A stretch of 64,000 bases of DNA from Planctomycetota bacterium (GTDB taxonomy: Bacteria; Planctomycetota; UBA1135; GCA-002686595). How positions within the stretch are numbered: the stretch's first letter is position 1; every line of letters starts with the position of its first letter. The position numbers were made by a program, and so were the translations under genes. The notes beneath the pieces are model-generated. The model was not told the DNA's origin, ran no database searches, and saw only the letters and a list, made by a program, of their open reading frames with translations. Location: positions 49,034-113,033 of the forward strand of contig NYUD01000069.1 in the NCBI GenBank assembly GCA_002683825.1, in the 5' to 3' direction. Below are positions 54,950 to 63,661 of the stretch, piece after piece.

Positions 54950-55516
54950 CTACGCGTCTTCGCTCGAGGCCTCCTCTCCTTCGTCATCGGCGGCTTCGGC
55001 AACCACCGCAGCCTGCGCGCCTTCCTTGGCCTTCTTGGCCTCTTCCTTGGCCTTCTTCTTCTTCTCGGCCTCGACCATGCGCACCTTCGCGTCGCGCGCC
55101 ATGCCGCGGTACGACAAGAGGTCATGCACGAACTCACTGCGATCGTAGCTGACAAAGGCGAATTCCGTCCCCATGTGGATGCAGTCCTTGGGGCACGGAT
55201 AGACACACAGCTCGCAGAACATGCACTTCTGGTAGTCGAGCGTGAACGAGATCCACTCCAGCTCCTTGCCGTGGCGCACCGCATCCATCTCGATGCAGTC
55301 GATCGGACAAGCGCGCGCACAGGCGAGGCAATCGATGCACTTTTCCTGCTCGAGGTAGTGGATGCCGCGATAGCGGTTCGGGATCGGAAGGCGCTCGTCG
55401 GGATACTGAACGGTGATCGGCTTCTGAAGCAGGTACTTGCCCGTGATCCCCAGCCCGATCAGGGTCGTCTTGACCGAGTCGACGACGTTCTTGAAGTAGT
55501 GAGTTACGGCCGTCAT
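54950..55516 (-). CDS. nuoI: NADH-quinone oxidoreductase subunit I (operon 2), charged tail
   Basis: This 188-residue subunit has two 4Fe-4S motifs, CIDCLACARACPIDC and CMFCELCVYPCPKDC. The core is typical for complex I variants without NuoEFG and for NuoI in general. Beyond ~140 the protein has a disordered tail: a lysine/alanine-rich stretch (AEKKKKAKEEAKKAKEGAQ) followed by an acidic end (DDEGEEASSEDA). Such a tail could bind a soluble electron donor or another subunit. ATG 55516 overlaps the nuoH stop by four bases. Confidence 0.93.
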   Translation of the reverse strand: MTAVTHYFKNVVDSVKTTLIGLGITGKYLLQKPITVQYPDERLPIPNRYRGIHYLEQEKCIDCLACARACPIDCIEMDAVRHGKELEWISFTLDYQKCMFCELCVYPCPKDCIHMGTEFAFVSYDRSEFVHDLLSYRGMARDAKVRMVEAEKKKKAKEEAKKAKEGAQAAVVAEAADDEGEEASSEDA

Positions 55517-56709
55517 GAACGCCACCAAAGGTGGGGAGCGATGAAGGCTTCCCAAAGCCCGGCACCGAGTACGCAAACCAGGGCCAACGGCGTGAGGTAC
55601 TTGTACCCCATGGTCATGACCTGATCGATTCGCACGCGCGGAAGCGTCCAGCGCAACCACATCATGAGGAAGACGCCGGCGAAACCTTTCAGGACGATCG
55701 TCGAAGCGGCGCCCAGCTGGTGAAGGAGGCTGTTCGTACCACCCACCGATTCAGCCAGCGAGGTCACGGGACTTTCGAAGCCGCCGAAGAAAAAGAACGA
55801 GCCGACCACGCAGTACAGGAACATCGCCGCGTACTCCTCCATGAAAAAGAAGGACCAGCGGATGCCGGAGTATTCCGTCATGAAGCCGGCGACAAGCTCG
55901 GACTCGGCTTCGGGCAGGTCGAAGGGCGCCCGCTTGGTCTCCGCCAGGATCGCGACGAAGAACAGCACGAAGGCGGGGAGCATGAACGGATTGACCCAGG
56001 GCCAGATGTTCCAGTTCAGGATCCCGTAACCGCCGCCCTGCCCTTGACTGACCTCGATCAGGTTGAAGCTGCCCGCGACCATGATCGGGACCAGCAGGCT
56101 GATCCCGAGGGGAATCTCGTAGGCCACGACCTGGGCCGCTTCGCGCATCGCACCGTAGAGCGACCACTTGGAGTTCGACGACCAACCCGCCATGACGACG
56201 CCGATCGTCGTGGTGGAGGTCAGGGCCAGGATCATGAAGATCCCGAGCCCGAAGTTTGCGAAATAGAAGGTCTCGGTCAGCGGGAAGGCCGCCATCGCGC
56301 CCAGAAGGCTCGCCAGTACCAGCGCCGGCGCAATCACATACAGCGTGCGGTCCGCCCCCAGCGGGATCATGTCCTCCTTGAGGAGGAGCTTCACGCCGTC
56401 GGCCAACGGCTGGAGCCAGCCATGCCAACCGACGCGCATCGGCCCGAAGCGGCACTGGATGTGACCCGAGACCTTGCGCTCGAGCCAGGTCGAGAACATG
56501 GCCAGGACAGACACGATCGCGAGAACGATCCCGATGGCGATGCCGATGGCCGTCAGGGGGACGGCCCAGGCGGGCACGTATTCGGGCTTTACTCCGACCA
56601 GGAAATCCTGGATGGCGTTGGTTCCGAAACCGTCCTTCAGGCCGGATTCGGCGCTTTGAACCGCTAAGACCGCGGAAGAAAAGCCGATTGCAGGGTCGAA
56701 GGTCAACAT
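55513..56709 (-). CDS. nuoH: NADH-quinone oxidoreductase subunit H (operon 2)
   Basis: This 398-residue, ~nine-helix subunit has TWLERKVSGHIQCRFGPMRV (family QxRxGPxRVG), APFDLPEAESELVAGFMTEY (quinone-site acidic loop) and RWTLPRVRIDQVMTMGYKYL. The N-terminal helix is preceded by ~40 residues more than in operon 1. It lies 4 bases after nuoD. In classical bacterial operons nuoE, nuoF and nuoG lie between nuoD and nuoH; here they are absent. Confidence 0.94.
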   Translation of the reverse strand: MLTFDPAIGFSSAVLAVQSAESGLKDGFGTNAIQDFLVGVKPEYVPAWAVPLTAIGIAIGIVLAIVSVLAMFSTWLERKVSGHIQCRFGPMRVGWHGWLQPLADGVKLLLKEDMIPLGADRTLYVIAPALVLASLLGAMAAFPLTETFYFANFGLGIFMILALTSTTTIGVVMAGWSSNSKWSLYGAMREAAQVVAYEIPLGISLLVPIMVAGSFNLIEVSQGQGGGYGILNWNIWPWVNPFMLPAFVLFFVAILAETKRAPFDLPEAESELVAGFMTEYSGIRWSFFFMEEYAAMFLYCVVGSFFFFGGFESPVTSLAESVGGTNSLLHQLGAASTIVLKGFAGVFLMMWLRWTLPRVRIDQVMTMGYKYLTPLALVCVLGAGLWEAFIAPHLWWRS

Positions 56710-56713
56710 CGAA

Positions 56714-57922
56714 TCAGCGATCCGTCTCCCCCACCACGATGTCTGTGGATCCGATGATGGCGATGGTGTCGGCGAGCAATGCCCCGGGCATCAGCTCTTC
56801 CAGCACGGCCAGGTTCACGAAGGACGGGCCGCGCACGCGGCAACGCACGGCGATCTTGCCGCCGTCCGAAACGACGTAATGCCCGAGCTCGCCGCGCGGG
56901 TTTTCGATGCCGACGTAGGCCTCGCCCGGCGGAATCCGCAGCGTCTTCGGAATGTCGCCGATCACGGGACCGGGCTCGATCTTGTCGAGACACCAGCGCA
57001 CGATCTTGATCGACTCCATCATCTCCATGGCGCGCACCCAGGCGCGATCCCAGCAATCGCCCAGCGTGCCTTTCTCGCCCGAGGCCAAAGGGATCTCGAA
57101 AGCCTTGTCCTTACAGATCTCGTCGTACAGCTCGTAGGGAGTGTCCCGTCGCAGGTCCCAATCGATCGCACTGCCGCGCAACATCGGGCCGGTCAAACCG
57201 AAGTCCAACGCCATCTCGCGCGTGATCACGCCGATGTCGGCCGTGCGCTTGACGAAGATGTGGTTCTGTATGAGCAGGTCGTAGTATTCCCGCCACTTCA
57301 CCTCGAAGGTGTCGCAGAAGGCTTCGACCTCGCTCAACCAGCCGGGAGGCGCGTCGTTGAAGACGCCCCCGATGCGGATGTAGCTGTACGTCAGACGCGC
57401 GCCGCAGATTTTTTCGAAGAGCGCCATCATCCACTCGCGCTCGCGGAACATGTACAGGAAGGGGGTGAACGCCCCGATGTCCAGCCCGTAAGTACCGATC
57501 GCGATCAGGTGCGAGCCGATGCGGTTCAGCTCGGCGCAAAGGGTGCGCAGCATCATCGCGCGGCGCGGGATCTCGATGCCCATGAGCTTCTCGACCGCCA
57601 TCGAGTAGCCCAGGTTGTTGTTCATCGCCGCCAGGTAGTCATATCGGTCGGTGTACGGCAGGTACTGCAACCACTCGACGCTCTCGCCGATTTTTTCGGC
57701 ACAGCGGTGCAGGTAACCCAGGTGGGGTTGTGCTCCGGTAATGAGCTCGCCGTCCGCGCGCACCAGAACACGCATCACACCGTGCGTCGCGGGGTGCTGG
57801 GGGCCCATGTTGACCTCCATATCCTGCGTACGCACGTCGATCATGTACTCGCGTTCGCCGCCCGCGAGCGGACGGCCTTCCGTCCGGCTGATCGACGGCT
57901 CGTAGGTCTTGGTGGTGCTCAT
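56714..57922 (-). CDS. nuoD: NADH-quinone oxidoreductase subunit D (operon 2)
   Basis: This 402-residue subunit has MEVNMGPQHPATHGVMRVLV, AQPHLGYLHRCAEKIGESVE, DRYDYLAAMNNNLGYSMAVE, and the end GGKIAVRCRVRGPSFVNLAV with DTIAIIGSTDIVVGETDR, all classical NuoD marks. It retains the canonical GPQHPATHG, unlike the NuoD of operon 1. It sits 2 bases after nuoC and 4 bases before nuoH. Confidence 0.95.
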   Translation of the reverse strand: MSTTKTYEPSISRTEGRPLAGGEREYMIDVRTQDMEVNMGPQHPATHGVMRVLVRADGELITGAQPHLGYLHRCAEKIGESVEWLQYLPYTDRYDYLAAMNNNLGYSMAVEKLMGIEIPRRAMMLRTLCAELNRIGSHLIAIGTYGLDIGAFTPFLYMFREREWMMALFEKICGARLTYSYIRIGGVFNDAPPGWLSEVEAFCDTFEVKWREYYDLLIQNHIFVKRTADIGVITREMALDFGLTGPMLRGSAIDWDLRRDTPYELYDEICKDKAFEIPLASGEKGTLGDCWDRAWVRAMEMMESIKIVRWCLDKIEPGPVIGDIPKTLRIPPGEAYVGIENPRGELGHYVVSDGGKIAVRCRVRGPSFVNLAVLEELMPGALLADTIAIIGSTDIVVGETDR

Positions 57923-57924
57923 GC

Positions 57925-58443
57925 CTACTTGCAGGAGATCCCGTGGTACTCCTCGGGAAACTCGTAGTCCTTACGGAGCGGGTGACCGATCCAGTCCTCG
58001 GGCAAGAGAATGTTGCGTGGATCGGGGTGGCCTTCGAAGGTGATGCCGTACATCTCGCTGCACTCGCGCTCGGCCCACTGGGCGCCGCGATGGACGGAAA
58101 CGCTGCTCGGCATCACCGCATTTTCCTTGGGGAGCAAGCATTTCACCGCCAAACGGTGCTTGCGGACCAGCGAGAGCAGCTGAACGTTGATCCACAGGTA
58201 CCCGTCTTCCTTCGAGGGATCGGTGGCCGTCAGGTCGGCCATCAGCTCGAACTTGAGCGACGGATCGTCGCGCAGGCACTCGAGGAATTCAGGCAGACGC
58301 TGCGGATCGACGAGAACGTACGGATCGCCGCTGCGGCCCTTGTCCTTCTTGTCCTGGGGGTTCGGTTCGCGCGGCTCGTCCATGCCCGTCACGCCCGGGG
58401 CCTGGATGGAGCGGATGCGGTCGTAGATGCCCTGGAAGTTCAT
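57925..58443 (-). CDS. nuoC: NADH-quinone oxidoreductase subunit C (operon 2)
   Basis: This 172-residue subunit has FELMADLTATDPS, VRKHRLAVKCLLPKENAVMP and the signature WAERECSEMYGITFEGHPDP, then GHPLRKDYEFPEEYHG. An N-terminal stretch (residues ~20-45, DEPREPNPQDKKDKGRSGD) is charged and likely flexible. I take ATG 58443, since the longer frame upstream reads through nuoB in another phase. The 11-base gap to nuoB is normal for this operon. Confidence 0.92.
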   Translation of the reverse strand: MNFQGIYDRIRSIQAPGVTGMDEPREPNPQDKKDKGRSGDPYVLVDPQRLPEFLECLRDDPSLKFELMADLTATDPSKEDGYLWINVQLLSLVRKHRLAVKCLLPKENAVMPSSVSVHRGAQWAERECSEMYGITFEGHPDPRNILLPEDWIGHPLRKDYEFPEEYHGISCK

Positions 58444-58454
58444 TCTTGAAGCGG

Positions 58455-58955
58455 TTAGACGGTGTGGATCGGCTTGCGGATGACCGACGAGGCCTGGATC
58501 TTCTCCTGCAACTTCATGAGCCCCTCGAGCAGCGCTTCGGGACGGGGCGGACAACCCGCGATGTACACGTCGACGGGCACCACGCGATCGACTCCCTTTA
58601 CGACGGTGTAGCCGTACTTGTAGTAGGGCCCGCCGCCGGTCGCGCACGCTCCCATAGCGATGGCGTACTTGGGCGAGGGCATCTGGTCGTACAGCCGCTT
58701 GATGCGCTCTGCCATCTTGAAGTTCACCGTACCGGCCACGATCATCAGGTCCGCCTGACGCGGAGAAGCGCGAAACGCTCCCGCTCCGAAGCGGTCGATG
58801 TCGTGGTGCGCGCACCCCACCGCCATCATTTCGATGGCACAGCACGCCAGGCCGAAGGTCATCGGCCAGATGCTGGAGAGCCGGCACCAATTGAGGAGCC
58901 AATCCACATTGGTGGTCAATACGTTGTCCTCAAACTGCTTCTCGAACAGGCCCAT
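58455..58955 (-). CDS. nuoB: NADH-quinone oxidoreductase subunit B (operon 2)
   Basis: This 166-residue subunit has all N2 cluster ligands: the double Cys in [10 protein letters not shown], the Cys in [12 protein letters not shown] and the Cys in [33 protein letters not shown] is the core. It is the classical type, whereas operon 1 has VCTCTGG in the second motif. It lies 50 bases after nuoA. Confidence 0.95.
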   Translation of the reverse strand: MGLFEKQFEDNVLTTNVDWLLNWCRLSSIWPMTFGLACCAIEMMAVGCAHHDIDRFGAGAFRASPRQADLMIVAGTVNFKMAERIKRLYDQMPSPKYAIAMGACATGGGPYYKYGYTVVKGVDRVVPVDVYIAGCPPRPEALLEGLMKLQEKIQASSVIRKPIHTV

Positions 58956-59005
58956 GGGCTGAGTATCGCTCGTTTTGCTCGTCTGGACCGCCCGGTTCCG
59001 AGGAA

Positions 59006-59557
59006 CTAAGCGGCCTCGTCTTCCTTATCGGACCCGTCGGAATCGGCCGCTTCCCCCTCGCCAGCCGTCCTTTCGGCTTCGAGGGCGTTTTCGATCTCCG
59101 ACACCTTCGGCAGATGAACCCTTCTACGCTGTTCGGGCGGCTGGTAGCTGGGCGAACTCCAGGTCAAGACCCAGTCGAGATCGCCCTTGGCCCACACGTA
59201 CGCGAGGCCGAGGAACAGGATCACGATGAAGAGCACCCCTTCGATCAATCCAAAAACGCCGATCCCAGTACCGGCCGCGGCCCCCTGATCGCGCACCGCA
59301 TCCCCGAGCACGAGCGCCCACGGAAAAAGGAAGGCGATCTCGACGGCGAAGATCACATAGACCAGAGCGACCGTGTAGTAGCGGATGTCGAACCGGATCC
59401 AGGCGTCGCCGATCGCCTCCTCGCCGCACTCATAGGTCTCGAGACCGGTCTCGGTCTTGCGCTTGGGGCGGATGACCGAGGCCACGATCAAGTTCGCGAA
59501 CACGAACACCAGCCCGACGCAGGCGAAGAGGAGGACCGTGAGGTAGTCGAAGTACAT
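59006..59557 (-). CDS. nuoA: NADH-quinone oxidoreductase subunit A (operon 2), extended acidic tail
   Basis: This 183-residue membrane subunit is much longer than the ~120-150 residues usual for NuoA. The core has [20 protein letters not shown] and [18 protein letters not shown], the family loop and second helix. The extra ~50 residues are soluble, ending in an acidic tail ([18 protein letters not shown]). ATG 59557 begins with [18 protein letters not shown] as the first helix; the longer upstream frame is Arg/Pro-rich and unlikely. It is the first gene of operon 2, so its promoter lies between 59557 and 59762. Confidence 0.92.
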   Translation of the reverse strand: MYFDYLTVLLFACVGLVFVFANLIVASVIRPKRKTETGLETYECGEEAIGDAWIRFDIRYYTVALVYVIFAVEIAFLFPWALVLGDAVRDQGAAAGTGIGVFGLIEGVLFIVILFLGLAYVWAKGDLDWVLTWSSPSYQPPEQRRRVHLPKVSEIENALEAERTAGEGEAADSDGSDKEDEAA

Positions 59558-59761
59558 GCCAGGGAGAGCCGTCCGCCGGCGATCGTCGGCGCGGCGACGC
59601 CGAACGGTGATGGGCGCCACCCGGGCCGGTGGCGGGCGGGAGCGGGGTTCCGGGCGCGGGGCCGACATGATACGGAGGGACCCCATCGATTCCCACGTTG
59701 TACAGAGGGGTTTTGGACTTGGAAGTTGCAACCCTGGAAGAAGCTCGTCGGTCCATAGGGC

Positions 59762-60037
59762 ATGTCGACCGACGGGAACGATGTTTCCGCACCTGACCCC
59801 GGCGAGCTACGCGGGCCGACTCCGCGGCCCTCCTTCGTGGTCTCGCTCGTTCTGGGAGCGCTCATCTGGGCGAGCCTTCGCTGGATTCTGGACGGCCTTG
59901 GGGTCGAGGCCGGAGAGGCGCGGGCCTTGCGCTGGGCGCGCAAGCTGGGAGAGCATCCGCTGCGGGTGAGCCTTGCGATCGGGCTCTTTTTGCAGTCCCT
60001 CAGGGCTTCGCATGGGCGGTCGGGAGGGGCAATCTAA
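59762..60037 (+). CDS. Possible small membrane protein
   Basis: This 91-residue frame is divergent from operon 2 and has one clear hydrophobic helix (FVVSLVLGALIWASLRWIL) and a second shorter one (VSLAIGLFLQSL), joined by a basic/acidic loop. The composition is natural for a protein, but there is no good ribosome-binding site and no recognised family. It may be a real small inner-membrane protein or a chance frame. Confidence 0.4.
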   Translation: MSTDGNDVSAPDPGELRGPTPRPSFVVSLVLGALIWASLRWILDGLGVEAGEARALRWARKLGEHPLRVSLAIGLFLQSLRASHGRSGGAI

Positions 60038-60227
60038 TCTTTGGAACCCGACCTGTCTGTTATTTGCATCGAATCCTGCGCCTTCGGCCCGGGCACGGAA
60101 CCCTGCGAGGTCCATTCCTCATGGAATGGACCCCCATCGGTGGATTTTCACAGTATCCTCGGCCCGGGAGCGGTTTCCTTGCCGGGCTTCGCCCGCGCTC
60201 CGATTCCCCCTGCACCAGGGAAGTTCC

Positions 60228-61898
60228 GTGTACCGCCAGTTTCGATCTGTTCTCGTCGGGGCCCTCGTCGCTAGCCCCCCGCTCTCGGCCCAGACCGTCG
60301 AGACCTTGGCGCAAATCGACGATGTCGTGGCCGGGGTGGGCAATATCCAGTCCGTCGAGAACGTCGCCGTCAACGACAGCAAGACGTGGTTGATGGTCTG
60401 CGATACCGATGCACCGACGGCCGTCAATTCCGTCGTCCTTCGAGACGGGCTCCTGTTGTACAGGGAAGACGACGGGGTGGACCTGCCTGTGGGTGCCACC
60501 ATCGAAGGCTTCGTGGATTGGGAGATCGACCGTCACGGGAACCTGGTTCAACACCGCCGCATCTCCGACGACGGTGCGATCCTGGACGGGCTCTACTGGA
60601 ACGATCGCCTCATGGCGCTCGAAGAAACGCAGGTCGGAGCCATCGGCCTCGGCCCGAAGGTGTGGCGCAGCTTCGATGGCTTCCGCCTCAACAGCGAAAA
60701 CCAGGTTCTCATTCTGGGCAACATCATCGACGAGGAGGACATCGGCGCCCCGGTCCCGGGCACGAACACCCTGATCCTCGTCGAGACGAACCCCAACGGC
60801 GACGTGATCGAGAAAAAGACTCTGGTGGTCGAGGGCTACACGATACCGGGCCTACCCTCGCCGATCGACCGTTTCCCGACCGACCCCGGATCGCACACGA
60901 TCGCGCTCAACCGTCAAGGAGACTTCCTCTGGAGCGCGATCACGGAAGACGACATACAGTACCTGATGATCGGCACCGAGAGCGTGATCTCGTTCACGAA
61001 CTACGGCTTTCTCGCTCCGGATGACCCTGACCTCGACGGACGCCGCATACACCATTTCGAGAACTACCGGGGCGATTTGAACGACATGGGAGACTTCGTC
61101 TACTCGTGCCGCCTCCAGGCCTTGAATGGACCCGAGCTGGAAACCGACTACCTGGTCGTCGTCAACGACGAAAAATTCGTTCAGGAGGGAGACGTCATCG
61201 ATTCCCTCGCAGGTGCGGTCATCGATGATGGGACGGATGCCCCCATCTTCATCACTAACGCGAGACACGTGTTCTGGCAGGCCGCACTGCGAAACACGGC
61301 CGACGCCGAGAACGCAGCCTTCTTGCACGACGACAAGGTCATCGCGCGCAAGGGCCAAACGGTCCTCGACGGCAAGCTCGTGGTCGGAATCAACAGCGGC
61401 CCCAACGCGTTTTACGTGAGCTCGGACGGGCGGTACTGGTTGGGCCGCGTTGTCCTGGCAGGCGTCGGCGATGCTCTCGCCTATGCGGACTTTGGTCTCG
61501 CCGTTCCAATCCCGGGACGCGGCGTGAACCAGGGAACACTGGAGGTCGTCGACGGCAGCATCCTCTTGGGCCAGGAAGTCACGCTGTCCTTCGACAACGC
61601 CCAGATCCCCGGCGCGTTCTCGTTCCTGTTTTTCTCGCCCACGCCGGCGATCCCTGGATCCGAGTTCGGCCATCTCAAGGACTACGGCGAGCTGCTCGTC
61701 GGGCTTCCTTTCAGCTTCTTCCTCCTCGGCCCGAAATGGAACGGCGTAGCCGCCGAGCTCATAGAGTCACTTCCGATGGACCCGGCCCTGGTCGATACGA
61801 TGTGGTACGGGCAAGCCGCTTTCCTTGATTTCACACATCAATCACCTGAACCGATCCGCTTGACCAACGGCTTGCGAATCGAGTTGGGCGCACCGTAG
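60228..61898 (+). CDS. Secreted beta-rich protein with the shared C-terminal domain
   Basis: This 556-residue exported protein starts at GTG 60228, supported by AGGGAA seven bases upstream and a signal (VYRQFRSVLVGALVASPPLSAQ). The main part (residues ~25-430) has repeating beta units with conserved Asp/Asn loops (DDVVAGVGNIQSVENVAVND, LNRQGDFLWSAITEDD, LNDMGDFVYSCRL). They resemble the propeller-like 'choice-of-anchor' proteins that report on display fields; no catalytic motif is seen. The last ~125 residues (LEVVDGSILLGQEVTLSF, YGELLVGLP, YGQAAFLDF, LTNGLRIELGAP) match the C-terminal domain of the proteins at 37518 and 44768 in layout. An open frame extends upstream to 59973 but lacks a signal. 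Confidence 0.75.
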   Translation: MYRQFRSVLVGALVASPPLSAQTVETLAQIDDVVAGVGNIQSVENVAVNDSKTWLMVCDTDAPTAVNSVVLRDGLLLYREDDGVDLPVGATIEGFVDWEIDRHGNLVQHRRISDDGAILDGLYWNDRLMALEETQVGAIGLGPKVWRSFDGFRLNSENQVLILGNIIDEEDIGAPVPGTNTLILVETNPNGDVIEKKTLVVEGYTIPGLPSPIDRFPTDPGSHTIALNRQGDFLWSAITEDDIQYLMIGTESVISFTNYGFLAPDDPDLDGRRIHHFENYRGDLNDMGDFVYSCRLQALNGPELETDYLVVVNDEKFVQEGDVIDSLAGAVIDDGTDAPIFITNARHVFWQAALRNTADAENAAFLHDDKVIARKGQTVLDGKLVVGINSGPNAFYVSSDGRYWLGRVVLAGVGDALAYADFGLAVPIPGRGVNQGTLEVVDGSILLGQEVTLSFDNAQIPGAFSFLFFSPTPAIPGSEFGHLKDYGELLVGLPFSFFLLGPKWNGVAAELIESLPMDPALVDTMWYGQAAFLDFTHQSPEPIRLTNGLRIELGAP

Positions 61899-62143
61899 GG
61901 GCTCCGGGAAGAAGCCATTCGACGGGGTAGCCGAGGACTTTCCAACGGATCAGATTTCCCCCGTCGAGGTTCCTGCGCCTTCGAGCTAGAATGTGAGTTG
62001 ATCTTTTCTCGGGGCGCCCAGGCACGGCAGGAGGAGCCTGCCTTTTCCCGCGTCCGCTCAAAAGATCGGTCTCGAGAGAAGTGGGGAGCATCGCTTCCGC
62101 AATAGCCTGTTGGACCGGTCGCTGACTATATCGATAGCGCAAC

Positions 62144-62851
62144 ATGATTGCTCAATTGCAGGCGGAGGTGATCCAGGGTCCCCTGGAGCACGAACGTTTT
62201 GGTAAGGCCTTGGTGGTCCGTCCGACGGTGGAGACCGTCCGGGCCCATCGTTTTCCCTCCCAGGCCGTCGTGGTGACGGCCGTGGCCCGGCGCTTGATCG
62301 AACTTTCGAGAGAAGGCGAGAAAATCCAGTCCGTGGTCGTCGTGGCGGGTTCCCAGGATCCAACCTGCCACCCGGAGTTTCACGAGATCAGCGAGAACAT
62401 TCGCGAGCTTCAGAACAAGCATTTCCCCAGGGCGAAGCTGTATCTGGTCTCCGATGTCCCCCATCTCGAACTCGCACAGACGCGGCACGCCCTTTCTTTC
62501 TACGACCAGCCGAATGTCCGGCTCGAGGCGGGAACGCAAAAGGTTTTCTGCGCATTGACCGGCGAAAAACCTCAGGTTTTCAAGGATGTGGTCGGGCTTT
62601 TGCCCCGCCTCGGAAACGAACGCCTGATTGTCCAGGCTAGTTTTGTACGCGGCAAGATCGACAACTCGAAGGAAACGGAAGTTCGCGCCTGGATCCGCCA
62701 CCTGACTTCGATCAAGCCTGCGGGCGTGCGTATCACGACACCGGCCAAACCGAAGGACAAGCAGCGAAGGCCCATCACCAAGACACGGATGAGCGAGATC
62801 GCTGAGCTGGTCACCTCCAAGACCGGAATTCCGGTCGAGGTCGTCTCGTAA
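62144..62851 (+). CDS. Radical-SAM-like protein lacking the CxxxCxxC motif
   Basis: This 235-residue protein resembles small radical SAM enzymes whose N-terminus reads YGPVxSRRxGxSLGV followed by CxxxCxxC. Here the start reads IQGPLEHERFGKALVVRP, but the next segment, TVETVRAHRFPSQAVV, continues directly into the part after the cluster loop. The rest follows the family: VVVVAGSQDPTCHPEFHEIS (GxGDPTxHP), NVRLEAGTQKVF, VQASFVRGKIDNSKETEVRA and RRPITKTRMSEIAELV. Only two Cys exist (DPTCHP and VFCAL). The 4Fe-4S cluster for SAM cleavage therefore cannot form in the usual way. It may be a pseudoenzyme with a binding role. It lies 23 bases before an ABC ATPase gene, so the two may be co-transcribed. 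Confidence 0.62.
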   Translation: MIAQLQAEVIQGPLEHERFGKALVVRPTVETVRAHRFPSQAVVVTAVARRLIELSREGEKIQSVVVVAGSQDPTCHPEFHEISENIRELQNKHFPRAKLYLVSDVPHLELAQTRHALSFYDQPNVRLEAGTQKVFCALTGEKPQVFKDVVGLLPRLGNERLIVQASFVRGKIDNSKETEVRAWIRHLTSIKPAGVRITTPAKPKDKQRRPITKTRMSEIAELVTSKTGIPVEVVS

Positions 62852-62874
62852 CACGAAACCAGGCCCGAAACTCC

Positions 62875-63642
62875 ATGCTGGCTGGCTTTGAAGGAGTCAC
62901 GAAGCGCTACGGAGATCGCGAAGCTCTCTCCGACCTGAATCTCGAGGTGCGTCGAGGCGAGGTGCTGGGTCTGGTGGGTCCGAACGGCGCGGGAAAAACA
63001 ACAGCTCTACGAATCCTGTGCGGGCTGCTGGCGCCCAGCGAGGGTCGCGCCACGATCGGCGGCTTCGACCTTCGGGCGGATCCCCTTTCCGCACGGCGCC
63101 TCTTGGGCTACGTACCCGACGGGGCGCCGCTCTATGCGAACCTCTCGCCACGCCAGCACCTGCGGCTCGTCGGGCGGCTCCACGGAATCGACGAGGTCCC
63201 GATTCGGAAAGAGACGGATCGCCTACTCGAGGCTCTTGAACTGCTGGATCGGGGTGACGATCCGGTCGGCGATTTCTCCCGCGGCATGAGGCAGAAAGCA
63301 GCCTTGGCCTGCGCTCTGCTCGCACGCCCGCCACTCCTGGTGCTGGACGAACCGCTCTCCGGACTCGATGCTCCGACAAGCGGAGTCGTCAAAGCGCTCC
63401 TGAAGGGCTGGGCGCGTGAAGTGGGAGCGGTCTTGTACACCTCCCACTTGCTCGAAGTTGTCGAACGTGTCTGCGATCGAATCGCCGTGCTGGCCGACGG
63501 TAAACTCCGCGCGACCGGCAGCATCGACGAGCTTCGTCAAAGCTCGGGGCAGCACGGCCCACTGGAGGACGTCTTCCGCACTCTCACTCAAACGGAGGAT
63601 CCGGAGAGCAGGGCCCGGAAGATCCTTTACCGAACGGTGTAG
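62875..63642 (+). CDS. ABC transporter ATP-binding protein
   Basis: This 255-residue nucleotide-binding protein has an intact Walker A (LVGPNGAGKTTALRI), Q-loop region with LLGYVPDGAPLYANL, signature FSRGMRQKAALACALL, Walker B LLVLDEPLSGLD and H-loop LYTSHLLEVVERV. The type matches ABC-2 exporters (drug, Cu/NosF or Gliding GldA-like). ABC-2 type permeases usually follow such genes; here the plus strand ends and a minus-strand membrane protein converges on it, so the permease is probably elsewhere. The 23-base gap behind the radical-SAM-like gene suggests co-transcription. Confidence 0.92.
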   Translation: MLAGFEGVTKRYGDREALSDLNLEVRRGEVLGLVGPNGAGKTTALRILCGLLAPSEGRATIGGFDLRADPLSARRLLGYVPDGAPLYANLSPRQHLRLVGRLHGIDEVPIRKETDRLLEALELLDRGDDPVGDFSRGMRQKAALACALLARPPLLVLDEPLSGLDAPTSGVVKALLKGWAREVGAVLYTSHLLEVVERVCDRIAVLADGKLRATGSIDELRQSSGQHGPLEDVFRTLTQTEDPESRARKILYRTV

Positions 63643-63661
63643 GGGCCGCGGGAAGAAGAAC

